Part shown: positions 7,305 through 14,993 of the stretch, piece after piece | Position numbering within the stretch: the stretch's first letter is position 1 | Layout of the letters: each line of letters begins with the position of its first letter | Origin: Oscillospiraceae bacterium | Lineage (GTDB): Bacteria > Bacillota > Clostridia > Oscillospirales > Oscillospiraceae | Direction of reading: 5' to 3' | Assembly (NCBI GenBank): GCA_017545165.1 | Contig: JAFWQQ010000006.1 | Coordinates: forward strand, 1-32,784 | DNA: 32,784 bases | Notes under the pieces: generated by a model | Seen by the model: the letters and a program-made list of their open reading frames with translations, nothing else | Told to the model about the DNA's origin: nothing | Databases searched by the model: none | Translations under genes and position numbers: made by a program

Positions 7305-8576
7305 ATGAAACAGACATTTGAACGCTTCGACATGAAGGCGCCTCCGGTTTCCACCAAGTGGTACCTCCGGCCCCTGACCATCGCCCTGAGCCTGCCGGAC
7401 ACCTTCAAGCACCGGGCGAAGATCACCCGGATCGGCACCGAAGGACTGAAACCGCCCTACGTAATGCTCTGCAATCACAACGCCTTTCTGGACTTCAAGG
7501 TGGCCACCCGGACCATCTTTCCGGACAAGGCCAATTACGTGGTGGCCATCGACGGCTTCATCGGCCGGGAAAAACTGCTGCGGGACGTGGGCTGCATCTG
7601 CAAGCGCAAATTCACCAACGACCTGACCCTGGTGCGTCAGCTCAAGCAGGTGATCCAGAACGGGGACGTGGCCATGATCTACCCCGAGGCCCGCTACTCC
7701 CTCTGCGGCACCACGGCGGTGCTGCCGGCCTCCCTGGGCAAGCTCTGCAAGCTCCTGGGCGCCCCGGTGGTGACCCTCATCTGCCACGGTCACCACGTGA
7801 ACTCCCCCTTCTGGAACCTGCACGACCGGGGCGTCAAGCCCACGGAGGCGGAATTCACGCTGCTCTTCACCCCGGAGCAGCTCAAAGAGCTCAGCGCCGA
7901 CGAAATCAATGAAAAACTGGTGGCGGCCTTTCAATATGACGACTTTGCCTGGCAGAAGGAACGGGGCATCCGCACGCCCTACAAGGGCCGGGCCGAGGGT
8001 CTGCACAAGGTGCTCTACCAGTGTCCCGCCTGCAAAACGGAGTTCCGGATGGACTCCGAGGGCACCCGGCTCTTCTGCAAAGCCTGCGGCAAGCGCTGGG
8101 AGATGAGCGAGCTGGGGGAGCTCTCCGCTCTGGAGGGCGAGACCGAGTTTTCCCACATCCCGGACTGGTACGAGTGGGAGCGCTCCAACGTCCGCCGGGA
8201 GGTGGAGGCCGGGACCTACTCCTCCGGCGAGCTGCAGGTGCATGTGGATACCCTTCCCAACGCGAAAAAGTTCATCCGCCTGGGTGAAGGGACCCTGGTC
8301 CATGACATGAAGGGCTTCACCGTCCGGGGCACGGACGTGGACGGGGACCCCTTCGAGATGCTCAAGCCCGTCCCCAGTCTCTACTCCTGCCACATCGAAT
8401 ACGAGTACCTGGGCAAGTTCGGGGACTGCGTGGACCTGAACACCCTGGAGGACACCTGGTACGTCTACCCTCACGGGACGGACTTTTCCGTCACCAAGAT
8501 GGCCCTGGCCACCGAGGAGCTGTACTTCGCCCACCGGCGCGCCATCGGACGGCCCTGCAAACCGGGCCTGGCGTGA
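7305..8576 (+). CDS. PlsC-like lysophospholipid acyltransferase with zinc-ribbon C-terminal part
   Basis: The 423-aa protein would transfer an acyl chain to a glycerophospholipid or related acceptor. Residues 50-170 hold the PlsC-type domain: H58-x4-D63 in NHNAFLD is the catalytic pair, FIGREK near 85-90 and YPEAR at 126-130 are blocks II and III. No transmembrane helix is obvious. Residues 240-261 form a zinc-ribbon pattern, C240-x2-C243 and C258-x2-C261. A C-terminal region of about 150 residues (SHIPDWYEWER onward) with beta-rich character follows; I do not recognise its role. The ATG follows AAAGGAGAG. Together with pssA and psd upstream it hints at a phospholipid-related neighbourhood. 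The stop is followed directly by another repeat element. Confidence 0.85.
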   Translation: MKQTFERFDMKAPPVSTKWYLRPLTIALSLPDTFKHRAKITRIGTEGLKPPYVMLCNHNAFLDFKVATRTIFPDKANYVVAIDGFIGREKLLRDVGCICKRKFTNDLTLVRQLKQVIQNGDVAMIYPEARYSLCGTTAVLPASLGKLCKLLGAPVVTLICHGHHVNSPFWNLHDRGVKPTEAEFTLLFTPEQLKELSADEINEKLVAAFQYDDFAWQKERGIRTPYKGRAEGLHKVLYQCPACKTEFRMDSEGTRLFCKACGKRWEMSELGELSALEGETEFSHIPDWYEWERSNVRREVEAGTYSSGELQVHVDTLPNAKKFIRLGEGTLVHDMKGFTVRGTDVDGDPFEMLKPVPSLYSCHIEYEYLGKFGDCVDLNTLEDTWYVYPHGTDFSVTKMALATEELYFAHRRAIGRPCKPGLA

Positions 8577-8706
8577 GAAAGTGAAAAATGAAAAATGAAT
8601 AATGAATAATTGTGGAGTCGCGCGGAGCGCGACGGATTGAAGTCCGTGCCGCTTCGCGGCACACCGTAATTGTTCATTGTTCAATATTCACTATTCATTC
8701 GTTATT
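8577..8706. repeat. Palindromic intergenic element, copy 3
   Basis: Outer arms are AAATGAATAATGAATAATTGTGG on the left and, inverted, CACACCGTAATT with TTCAATATTCACTATTCATTC on the right. Inside are the hairpins TCGCGC-GGA-GCGCGA and GTGCCGC-TTC-GCGGCAC plus CGGATTGAAGTCCG. The plan matches copies at 2766 and 18742 (AATTRTGG followed by a short hairpin and YGGAT). It begins directly after the acyltransferase TGA and ends 16 bp before the next start. Confidence 0.75.
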
Positions 8707-8722
8707 TTCTGAGGAGCAATCT

Positions 8723-9226
8723 ATGGAACTGAAACCCCTGTTGGAAACCAACGTCTACTCCCTCCGGGGGCGGGTGCTGATCGCAGGCGCCTGTCTGCCG
8801 GAGGTCTGGCCGGAGGCCTTCGCGGTGCTGGCGGCGGAGGCGGACCAGGTATATAGCCTCTGTCTGGAGGCGAGCCACCTCAACCTGGCCGTCACCAAGC
8901 TGACGGCGGTGCTGGGCACGGGGCAGGTAGAGAGCCTGCGCTTTGCCACGGTGGACCGCTCCCCCCACTGCACCCAGATGCACTACATCCGCCACGAGAT
9001 CGAGCGGGTGCTGCCGGAGCATGTGCCCATGGAGAGCTTTGTCTGCACGGAAGAGGGCCCGGTCCCGGTGAGCGAGGAGGCGGCGGAGCTGTCCAAATCC
9101 CTGGCCCGGCTCAGCAGATTGGGGGAAGCGCTGCACGGACAAACTGCGGAGTCCGGTTTCTCCCTCATCACCCGCTTCGCGGGAGCTTCCCCCGCTGGGG
9201 GAAGCACAAAGGAGGCTATGCCATGA
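8723..9226 (+). CDS. Protein of unknown function, coupled to pyruvate kinase-like gene
   Basis: The 167-aa product is not one I can name. It has no signal peptide. Visible features are a hydrophobic segment GRVLIAGACLPEVWPEAF near residues 16-33, a central segment VTKLTAVLGTGQVESLRFATVDRSPHCTQMHY near 57-90 and a final helix SKSLARLSRLGEAL. The segment with DxSPHCxQMHY resembles a conserved stretch I associate with small Clostridial proteins near iron-sulfur proteins; this is a weak memory. GAGGAGC precedes the ATG. The last 20 residues are encoded by two repeat hairpins (9171-9183 and 9185-9205), so the original C-terminus was probably shorter or different. It overlaps the next gene as ATGA. 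Confidence 0.7.
   Translation: MELKPLLETNVYSLRGRVLIAGACLPEVWPEAFAVLAAEADQVYSLCLEASHLNLAVTKLTAVLGTGQVESLRFATVDRSPHCTQMHYIRHEIERVLPEHVPMESFVCTEEGPVPVSEEAAELSKSLARLSRLGEALHGQTAESGFSLITRFAGASPAGGSTKEAMP
9171..9205 (+). repeat. Two adjacent hairpins inside the end of a coding region
   Basis: CCCGC-TTC-GCGGG (9171-9183) and GCTTCCCCC-GCT-GGGGGAAGC (9185-9205) match the hairpins of the intergenic elements at 2864-2882 and 6315-6335. Here they encode the C-terminus of the 167-aa protein, just before the AAAGGAGG ribosome site of the next gene. Confidence 0.7.
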
Positions 9227-10206
9227 TCCGTATCTACGGCACCCTGGGCCCCGCCTGCGACCGGGCGGAGACCCTGGAGGCAATGCTGAAGCTGGGCATG
9301 ACCGGCCTGCGGCTGAATCTGTCCCACGGGAGCCTGGAGCAGGCTGCCGGGGAGCTGGAGCAGCTGCGCCGGGCGGAGGAAAAAGCCGGGCGCCTGGCGG
9401 AGCTGCTCATTGACATGCAGGGCCCGGAGCTGCGCATCGGCGCGCTGAAAACGCCACGGCTGCTGCAGAATGGAGAGACGCTGGAGCTGGACGCGCTGCC
9501 CTTTCCCGAGCCGGTGCGCGCCGCCCTCACCTCAGGTCAGGAGCTGCTGCTGGACGACGGGAAGCTGCTGCTGACCGTGCTTCGGGGCGGCAGAGCCCAC
9601 GTGAACCGGGGCGGTCTGCTTCTGAGCCGCAAGAGCGTGGCTCTGCCCGGGCAGGAGATCCGCCTGCCGGCTCTCACGGAGGAGGATCTGCGCAACATCG
9701 CCGCGGCCAGGGCCTGCGGCGTCAGCGCCCTGATGCAGCCCTTCGTCCGCTCCCGCCGGGACCTGGAGGAGGTCCGCGCCGCTCTGGACGCCGCGGGCTG
9801 CTCCCATGTGCGCCTGCTGGCCAAGATCGAGAACCGGGAGGGCCTGGCCCATCTGCCGGAGCTCCTCCCCGCCTGCGACGAGATCGTCATCGCCCGGGGG
9901 GACCTGGGCAACGCCATGCCCCTCTGGGAATTGCCCGCCGCCCAGAAGCACATCGCCGCCCAGTGCCGGGCGGCGGGGCGGGACTTCATGGTAGTCACCC
10001 AGATGCTCTCCTCCATGGAGCAAAACCCCGTGCCCACCCGGGCCGAGGTCAGCGATATCTTCAACGCCGTGCTGGACGGGGCCGCCTCCGTCATGGTCAC
10101 CGGGGAGACCGCCGCGGGAAAATACCCTGTGGAGGCCATCCGCTACCTGACAGAGACCGTCCGCATGGCAGAACAATACCAAACGAAAGAAGGAAGCAAG
10201 GCATGA
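9223..10206 (+). CDS. Pyruvate kinase-like protein, catalytic barrel only
   Basis: The 327-aa protein corresponds to the pyruvate kinase barrel, against about 470 residues for the standard enzyme. Seen in order: R30-L-N32-L-S34-H35-G, DMQGPELR at 64-71 (usual DTKGPEIR, so Lys to Gln), AKIEN with Lys201 and Glu203, IARGDLG with Asp227, VTQMLSSM at 258-265 and the signature PTRAEVSDIFNAVLDGA to GETAAGKYPVEA near 271-305. The B domain is short (about 60 residues) and the C-terminal allosteric domain is missing. Core phosphoenolpyruvate/metal residues remain, so it may be active but unregulated, or act on another enolpyruvate. AAAGGAGG lies 7 nt before the start; both ends overlap neighbours as ATGA. 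Confidence 0.85.
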   Translation: MIRIYGTLGPACDRAETLEAMLKLGMTGLRLNLSHGSLEQAAGELEQLRRAEEKAGRLAELLIDMQGPELRIGALKTPRLLQNGETLELDALPFPEPVRAALTSGQELLLDDGKLLLTVLRGGRAHVNRGGLLLSRKSVALPGQEIRLPALTEEDLRNIAAARACGVSALMQPFVRSRRDLEEVRAALDAAGCSHVRLLAKIENREGLAHLPELLPACDEIVIARGDLGNAMPLWELPAAQKHIAAQCRAAGRDFMVVTQMLSSMEQNPVPTRAEVSDIFNAVLDGAASVMVTGETAAGKYPVEAIRYLTETVRMAEQYQTKEGSKA

Positions 10207-12458
10207 AGAATCTGAAATCCCTCCTTTGCCTGCTGCTGTGCCTGCTGCTGGCCCTGAGCTGCGCCGCCTGCGGGGCGGCCCCCGTCCTGAGCATGGCCGC
10301 GCTCCCCGCCGGCGGGGCCTTGTCCGCCGGGGCTTTGTCGTCGGAATCGACGCGTCTTTCAGCGGACGAGCTGCAGTGGAAGCTGGAGGACGGAGTCTTG
10401 ACGATCTCCGGCGAAGGGCCTATGGCCGACTATGACGATGCGGACCGGAAAGCCCCCTGGATGGAATACAGCGAGCAGATCCGCGCTGTTGTGGTGGAAG
10501 AGGGCGTTACCGCCATCGGCTCCTTTGCCTTCGCCCACTGCGTCAATCTGAGCGAAGCGGAGATCCCGGACAGTGTGAGCTTCATCGGCGCCTATGCCTT
10601 TCTGGACTGCTCCCCGGCCCTGTACCGGAACACCGTGGCGGTGACCATCGGAGAGAAGGACTTCTCCCCCGCCCGGATCGGCTATATCCGCGCCAATGCG
10701 CGCATCAGCATGAATCTGGGCGGCTACACACTGGACTACGATACCGTGGCGCAGTATTTCGGCCAGGAGATGGCAAATCAGATCCTGGAGGACACGGTTT
10801 CCGGCCGCATGCTGCGGGATGCTGTCCTGCTGCAGTACGCCGAAGAGAACGGTATTTCCCTCAGCCCCTATGAAGAGCAGCTGGCCGCGGATTCCGCCGC
10901 CGCGCAGATCAAAGCCATCGAGGAGGCGGCTGCGTATTATCAGGTGAGCCCTTCCGTGTACATGGGTGCAGTGTTCGGCCCCGGCGCGGATGAGGACCTG
11001 ATCCGCACCGCGCTGGAGGAGGATGCGCTTGCCGACAAAGCGCTCTTCAGCGCGTATACCGCTCTTCGCTTCGGCGAGGAGGAGCTGAATGCATACTATA
11101 CGGATCCCTCAGAGGGAGATCTCTACAGCTATGCGTTTTTCCTGGTACAGACGGACCAGGTCGGCGGCGCTGCGGAGGCCAGGTCCGCCGCCGAGGCGGT
11201 GGTGATGAGCTTCACCGACTGCTATGACGGGGAGGTGGAACCCGAAACCGCTTTGACGGACATTCTGGCCGAGGAGTTCCCCGGCGAGACTCCCACCCTC
11301 CGCAGTACGGTCCTTGGCTCCAGTCTGGAGGAGTCCTTCCGCCCCTGGCTGACCGAGAATGGCCGCTCCAACGGGGACGTCACCGCCATAGAGGCTCCCG
11401 AGGGCAGCGGCTGGTATGTGCTGCTTTTCCTGGCCCGGACGGACAACACCGAGCCTGCGGCGGCTGTCCACCACATCCTCATCAAGGCCGAGGCTGATGA
11501 GAACGGGGTCTATACCGACGAGGCCAAGGCAGCCGCCAGGGCTGAGGCCGAAGAGATTCTGAGCGCCTTCAACCAGACCGACAAGAGCGAGGCCTCCTTT
11601 GCCTCTCTGGCCTCTCTCCTGTCCGAGGACCACGGCTCCAGCAGCAACGGCGGTCTGTACAGCTCGGTGATGCAGGGCCAAATGGTCCCGGAGTTTGACG
11701 CGTTCTGTTTTGCCGAGCATGCCTATGGCGACACGGCCATCGTTTACGGAGAGAACTCCGGCTACGCCGGCTATCATGTGATGTTCTTCGTGGAGCGGCT
11801 CCCCGCCCGGGATGCCATCGCCAGAGACGCTCTTCGCAGCGCGGCGATGGCTGACTGGTCTGCCGAGCTCACCGAGGGAATCGTGCCTGTTGTCCATTGG
11901 GCAGTCCTCCTCCAAAAGGAGGCTGGCGCTGTCTGGTACAATCCCGCTGCCTCAACGTACCGGGAGCTTCACCATGTGGAAATCACCATCCGGGACTACG
12001 GCGTCGTCACCCTGGAGCTGGACGCCTCCGCCGCCCCCGTCACCGTACAGAACTTCCTGAATCTGGCCCAGAGCGGCTTCTATGACGGGCTTACCTTCCA
12101 CCGGATCATGGACGGCTTCATGGTCCAGGGCGGCGATCCCAAGGGAGACGGGACCGGCGGCTCCGGCATGACCATCCAGGGCGAATTTGCGGCCAACGGC
12201 TGGGACAATCCCATCTCCCACAAGAAGGGCGTCATCTCCATGGCCCGGGCCAGGGACGTGAACAGCGCCAGCAGCCAGTTCTTCATCTGCGTAGCGGATT
12301 CGGAGTACCTGGACGGCCAGTATGCCGCCTTCGGCCATGTGACCGGGGGCATGGAGATCCTGGAGCAGATCGCGAAGGACGCCCGGCCCATCGACAACAA
12401 CGGCACCATCCCCGCCGATCAGCAGCCTGTGATCGAGAGCATCCGGGTCCTCGACTGA
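10203..12458 (+). CDS. Lipoprotein with LRR-like, parvulin and cyclophilin domains
   Basis: The 751-aa product begins with a lipoprotein-type leader (LLLCLLLALSCAACG; the acylated Cys is either 20-23 region residue). Residues about 55-140 resemble BspA-type leucine-rich repeats (LTISGEGPM, FAHCVNLSEAEIPDSVSFIGAYAF). A helical SurA-like chaperone region spans about 165-320. A parvulin-type PPIase starts at HHILIKAE near 422 and runs to about 535. The cyclophilin domain occupies about 595-750 with FHRIMDGFMVQGGDP (Arg634 catalytic), SSQFFI and AAFGHVTGGM. It would act outside the membrane in folding of secreted proteins. The ATG at 10203 was chosen for the ATGA overlap with the kinase-like gene and the leader sequence. 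A short gap to the convergent 55-aa gene follows. Confidence 0.88.
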   Translation: MKNLKSLLCLLLCLLLALSCAACGAAPVLSMAALPAGGALSAGALSSESTRLSADELQWKLEDGVLTISGEGPMADYDDADRKAPWMEYSEQIRAVVVEEGVTAIGSFAFAHCVNLSEAEIPDSVSFIGAYAFLDCSPALYRNTVAVTIGEKDFSPARIGYIRANARISMNLGGYTLDYDTVAQYFGQEMANQILEDTVSGRMLRDAVLLQYAEENGISLSPYEEQLAADSAAAQIKAIEEAAAYYQVSPSVYMGAVFGPGADEDLIRTALEEDALADKALFSAYTALRFGEEELNAYYTDPSEGDLYSYAFFLVQTDQVGGAAEARSAAEAVVMSFTDCYDGEVEPETALTDILAEEFPGETPTLRSTVLGSSLEESFRPWLTENGRSNGDVTAIEAPEGSGWYVLLFLARTDNTEPAAAVHHILIKAEADENGVYTDEAKAAARAEAEEILSAFNQTDKSEASFASLASLLSEDHGSSSNGGLYSSVMQGQMVPEFDAFCFAEHAYGDTAIVYGENSGYAGYHVMFFVERLPARDAIARDALRSAAMADWSAELTEGIVPVVHWAVLLQKEAGAVWYNPAASTYRELHHVEITIRDYGVVTLELDASAAPVTVQNFLNLAQSGFYDGLTFHRIMDGFMVQGGDPKGDGTGGSGMTIQGEFAANGWDNPISHKKGVISMARARDVNSASSQFFICVADSEYLDGQYAAFGHVTGGMEILEQIAKDARPIDNNGTIPADQQPVIESIRVLD

Positions 12459-12476
12459 GGACTCGCCTTCCGGCCC

Positions 12477-12644
12477 TCAGGCCAGGAGCACCAGGGTCAG
12501 GATCAGGGCCAGGGAGAAGAGGAAGAGCGCGCCGGTAAAGGTCTGCAGGCCGGTGCTGGTGGTGCAGGGATCGCCGTCAAGGCTTCCGCGGGATGAACTG
12601 CAGGGAGCGGGGCAGGGCGTGGGCAGCGTCAGGTTTTCATTCAT
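12477..12644 (-). CDS. 55-aa Cys/Pro-rich membrane peptide
   Basis: The peptide starts MNENLTLPTPCPAPC and ends in a single hydrophobic helix (about residues 34-55, ALFLFSLALILTLVLLA) with no residue after it, so it looks like a tail-anchored or single-span peptide. The N-terminal half holds three Cys (11, 15, 27) with Pro and Ser. An excellent ribosome site, AGGAGGG, lies 7 nt before the ATG. It is divergent from the carbonic anhydrase gene, sharing a 114-bp spacer, and convergent with the PPIase gene. I do not recognise the family. The strong ribosome site and coherent helix argue that it is expressed. Confidence 0.65.
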   Translation of the reverse strand: MNENLTLPTPCPAPCSSSRGSLDGDPCTTSTGLQTFTGALFLFSLALILTLVLLA

Positions 12645-12758
12645 GGGAAATCCCTCCTGTTTTTCTTGATGATCCCATGATAACAGCCGCCCTGTCCCAT
12701 AAACCGGACTTTCAAAACTGGACGAACGAGATTTTGATGAGCTTCGAGGAGGAGAAAC

Positions 12759-13307
12759 ATGAGTCAGAACACGATCCGGGGCCGTCTGGACCGGGGCAAT
12801 CTCCGCTGGCGGCATCGGCAGGACGAAGCCGCCGCCCTGCGCCTGCGTACCGCCCGGGAGGGCCAGACGCCTTACGCCATCGTCATCGCCTGTTCCGATT
12901 CCCGGGTGATCCCGGAGCAGATCTTCGACGCCGGCCTGGGAGAGCTCTTTGTGATCCGGGTGGCGGGAAACGTGCTGGACAGGCACCAGCTGGGCAGCAT
13001 CGAGTACGCGGCGGGGCATCTCCACTGCCGCCTGATCCTGCTGCTGGGCCACACGGGCTGCGGCGCGGTGGGGGCGGCCCTCCAGGGCGGCGGCGAGGGC
13101 TTCATCCAGTACATCACCGATGAGATCCTCCTGGCCGTGGGCCAGGAGCGAGACCCGATGAAAGCCTGCGAGAAAAACGTGCTCCACGGCGTGGCGCTTC
13201 TGAAAAGGGAGTTTGCAGAACACCCGGAGATCCCGGCGGAGGACCTGGAGATCCGCGGCGCGGTCTATGACATCGAAACCGGCGAAGTCCGCTGGCTGGA
13301 AGAATAA
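12759..13307 (+). CDS. Beta-class carbonic anhydrase
   Basis: The 182-aa enzyme interconverts carbon dioxide and bicarbonate in the cytoplasm. Zinc ligands are Cys45, His98 and Cys101 (ACSDSR and GHTGCGAV); the Asp47-Arg49 pair that controls zinc access is present. AGNVL at 69-73 and GSIEYA at 79-84 are further family marks. The length fits the short beta-CA class. AGGAGGAG lies just before the ATG at 12759. A strong terminator follows 15 bp after the stop, so the gene is probably monocistronic. Confidence 0.95.
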   Translation: MSQNTIRGRLDRGNLRWRHRQDEAAALRLRTAREGQTPYAIVIACSDSRVIPEQIFDAGLGELFVIRVAGNVLDRHQLGSIEYAAGHLHCRLILLLGHTGCGAVGAALQGGGEGFIQYITDEILLAVGQERDPMKACEKNVLHGVALLKREFAEHPEIPAEDLEIRGAVYDIETGEVRWLEE

Positions 13308-13322
13308 CAGGAAAAATAAAAG

Positions 13323-13367
13323 CACCCGGGCGGGCGATCGAGGAGATCGCCCGCCCGGGTGTTTTAT
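13323..13367 (+). terminator. Rho-independent terminator after carbonic anhydrase
   Basis: Arms at 13323-13339 and 13345-13361 pair perfectly over 17 bp (CACCCGGGCGGGCGATC with its complement) around GAGGA, followed by TTTTAT. Confidence 0.9.
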
Positions 13368-13373
13368 ACTATT

Positions 13374-13520
13374 CACCGATAAAAAGCTTTAGAATTTTAC
13401 CGAGTCAGAATCGCGTCAGGCGAGGCGGCGGCCGCAGGGCATAATGGACATATATGGCCAAGGCCGCCAACGAAGCATGGCGCGATTCTGGCCGGTAAAA
13501 AATGAAGGGTTTTATCGGTG
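13374..13520. mobile_element. 147-bp MITE-like palindromic element
   Basis: The ends are CACCGATAAAA and TTTTATCGGTG, exact inverted repeats. Moving inward, TTTTACCG pairs with CGGTAAAA, CAGAATCGCG with CGCGATTCTG, and GGCGGCC with GGCCGCC. About 57 bp at each side form one long imperfect stem, with GCAGGGCATAATGGACATAT in the centre. There is no open frame. I see no clear target-site duplication. The layout is that of a non-autonomous element or a folded RNA; it may also end the transcript of the lipoprotein gene on the minus strand. Only one copy is in the window. Confidence 0.75.
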
Positions 13521-13545
13521 GAAAGTATGAAGAATGGTCAGAGGC

Positions 13546-14916
13546 TTATCCGAACAAGCCTTCTTCGAGGACCTGCTTCAGCTGTCTGTACATGGCCCCG
13601 TCAAAATACTGCTCATCCCGGATCCAGTAGGCATAGAGCGTCAGATCCTCCTCTGTTCCCAGTTTGGCGCAGGGTCGGCCCCGGTTGTCGATGATCTGCT
13701 TGCCGCTCCCCTGATACCCGGTATAATAGCCCTGAAACAGGAAGCCGGGCAGCTCGGGGACGGGGACGCGCCCCTGGATCCTTCCGTTGAGGGCGGAAAC
13801 GCTGCTCTCCGGTATCGCTTCCTCTCCGGGCAGCAGCTCCTCGCTGCCGTCGCTGTAGTAGGGGCGTCCCTCTGTCAGCTCAAACATGCCGGTCCGCCCG
13901 TCCTGCAGGCAGAGGCAGGGCACATAATCCCGAACCACTTCCCCGTCCTGCCAGATCCTGCACATGTAGATCCGAAGATCGTAGTGCCCGTAGATGTCAT
14001 GGGTCCCGGCGATGGTCCGGTCCATATGCTGGCGGGAGAACAGGAACATATGCTGATCCACCGGCTCGATAAAATCCTCGAGGTTCCGGCCGTTCCGCAA
14101 ATCCGGATAGAAGTAGTCCTCCGGCATCAGCCAGGCCACGGTCCGGGCGGCGGAATCCTTCGTCTGACTGTAGTGCACGCCGGTCGCGGTATAGAAATGG
14201 GCCTCATTTCCCTGGGCCTGGTGATAGCCCACCTCCACGTACATGTGCTTGTCCCGGTCAAAGCAGCCGAAGAACCAGGTGTCCTTCACGGAAAACCCGG
14301 AGGTGCACTCAAAGTCCAGATAGAATCGGGTGTTGTTGGTGGGGGAGATCCCGGTATCCACATAGGTCTGGGCGTCCAGGGTGGAATTGCTGCAGGCGGC
14401 ATAGTCCAACAGCTGATAGCCCTCCGGGAGAGGATCGTTCCTCAGCCGGACCTCTGTCCAGATCATCGGCTTGGGCTCCGGCATCGGCTCCGGCGGCTGC
14501 ATCTGCTTCGGTGCAGGCTCCGGTGTGGGCCTCGGCGTCGGCTTCGGTTCCGGGGTCGGTTCCGGCGTGGGCTCCGGCGTCGGTTCTGACCCGGGCTCCG
14601 ATGTCGGTTCTGACTCGGGCTCCGGTGTCGGTTCTGACTCGGGCTCCGGCGTCGGTTCTGACTCGGGCTCCGGCGTCGCTTCCGGTGTCACTTCCGTGGT
14701 CAGCTCCGGCGTCGCTTCCGGTGTCGGCTCCGGTGAAACTTCCGGCGTAGGCTCCGGCGTCGGCTCTGGCGTAGGCTCCGGTGTAGCTTCCGGTGTAGCT
14801 TCCGGCGTCGGAAGAGGCTCTGCCGCAGGCGTCACAGCCCCATCCGGAGCATAGGACGAACAGGCGCCCAAAATCAGCAGCAGGGCGATCAGCAGGGCGG
14901 GATAGACTCTCTTCAT
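13546..14916 (-). CDS. Stalked surface lipoprotein with LamG-like and InlB-type repeat regions
   Basis: The 456-aa protein has a classic type II leader with LILGAC, acylated at Cys19. A Pro/Thr/Glu stalk follows (about residues 34-152), encoded by degenerate 6- and 12-bp DNA repeats. The globular part begins [15 protein letters not shown] near 167 and contains [20 protein letters not shown], the start typical of concanavalin/LamG-like domains of gut bacteria. Near 400-430 [17 protein letters not shown] to LYAYW resembles an InlB/Listeria-Bacteroides (Flg_new) repeat. A role in adhesion or glycan binding at the cell surface is inference. GAGGAAAACACC precedes the ATG. The gene follows the ABC exporter genes on the same strand by 77 bp, so co-transcription is possible. 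Confidence 0.85.
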   Translation of the reverse strand: MKRVYPALLIALLLILGACSSYAPDGAVTPAAEPLPTPEATPEATPEPTPEPTPEPTPEVSPEPTPEATPELTTEVTPEATPEPESEPTPEPESEPTPEPESEPTSEPGSEPTPEPTPEPTPEPKPTPRPTPEPAPKQMQPPEPMPEPKPMIWTEVRLRNDPLPEGYQLLDYAACSNSTLDAQTYVDTGISPTNNTRFYLDFECTSGFSVKDTWFFGCFDRDKHMYVEVGYHQAQGNEAHFYTATGVHYSQTKDSAARTVAWLMPEDYFYPDLRNGRNLEDFIEPVDQHMFLFSRQHMDRTIAGTHDIYGHYDLRIYMCRIWQDGEVVRDYVPCLCLQDGRTGMFELTEGRPYYSDGSEELLPGEEAIPESSVSALNGRIQGRVPVPELPGFLFQGYYTGYQGSGKQIIDNRGRPCAKLGTEEDLTLYAYWIRDEQYFDGAMYRQLKQVLEEGLFG

Positions 14917-14993
14917 GGTGTTTTCCTCGTTTTCCTGCCGCGGGAGGCGGCAAAGGATCCGGGTAAAACTGCTTGCTTCGGCCTGGCTGCTTC

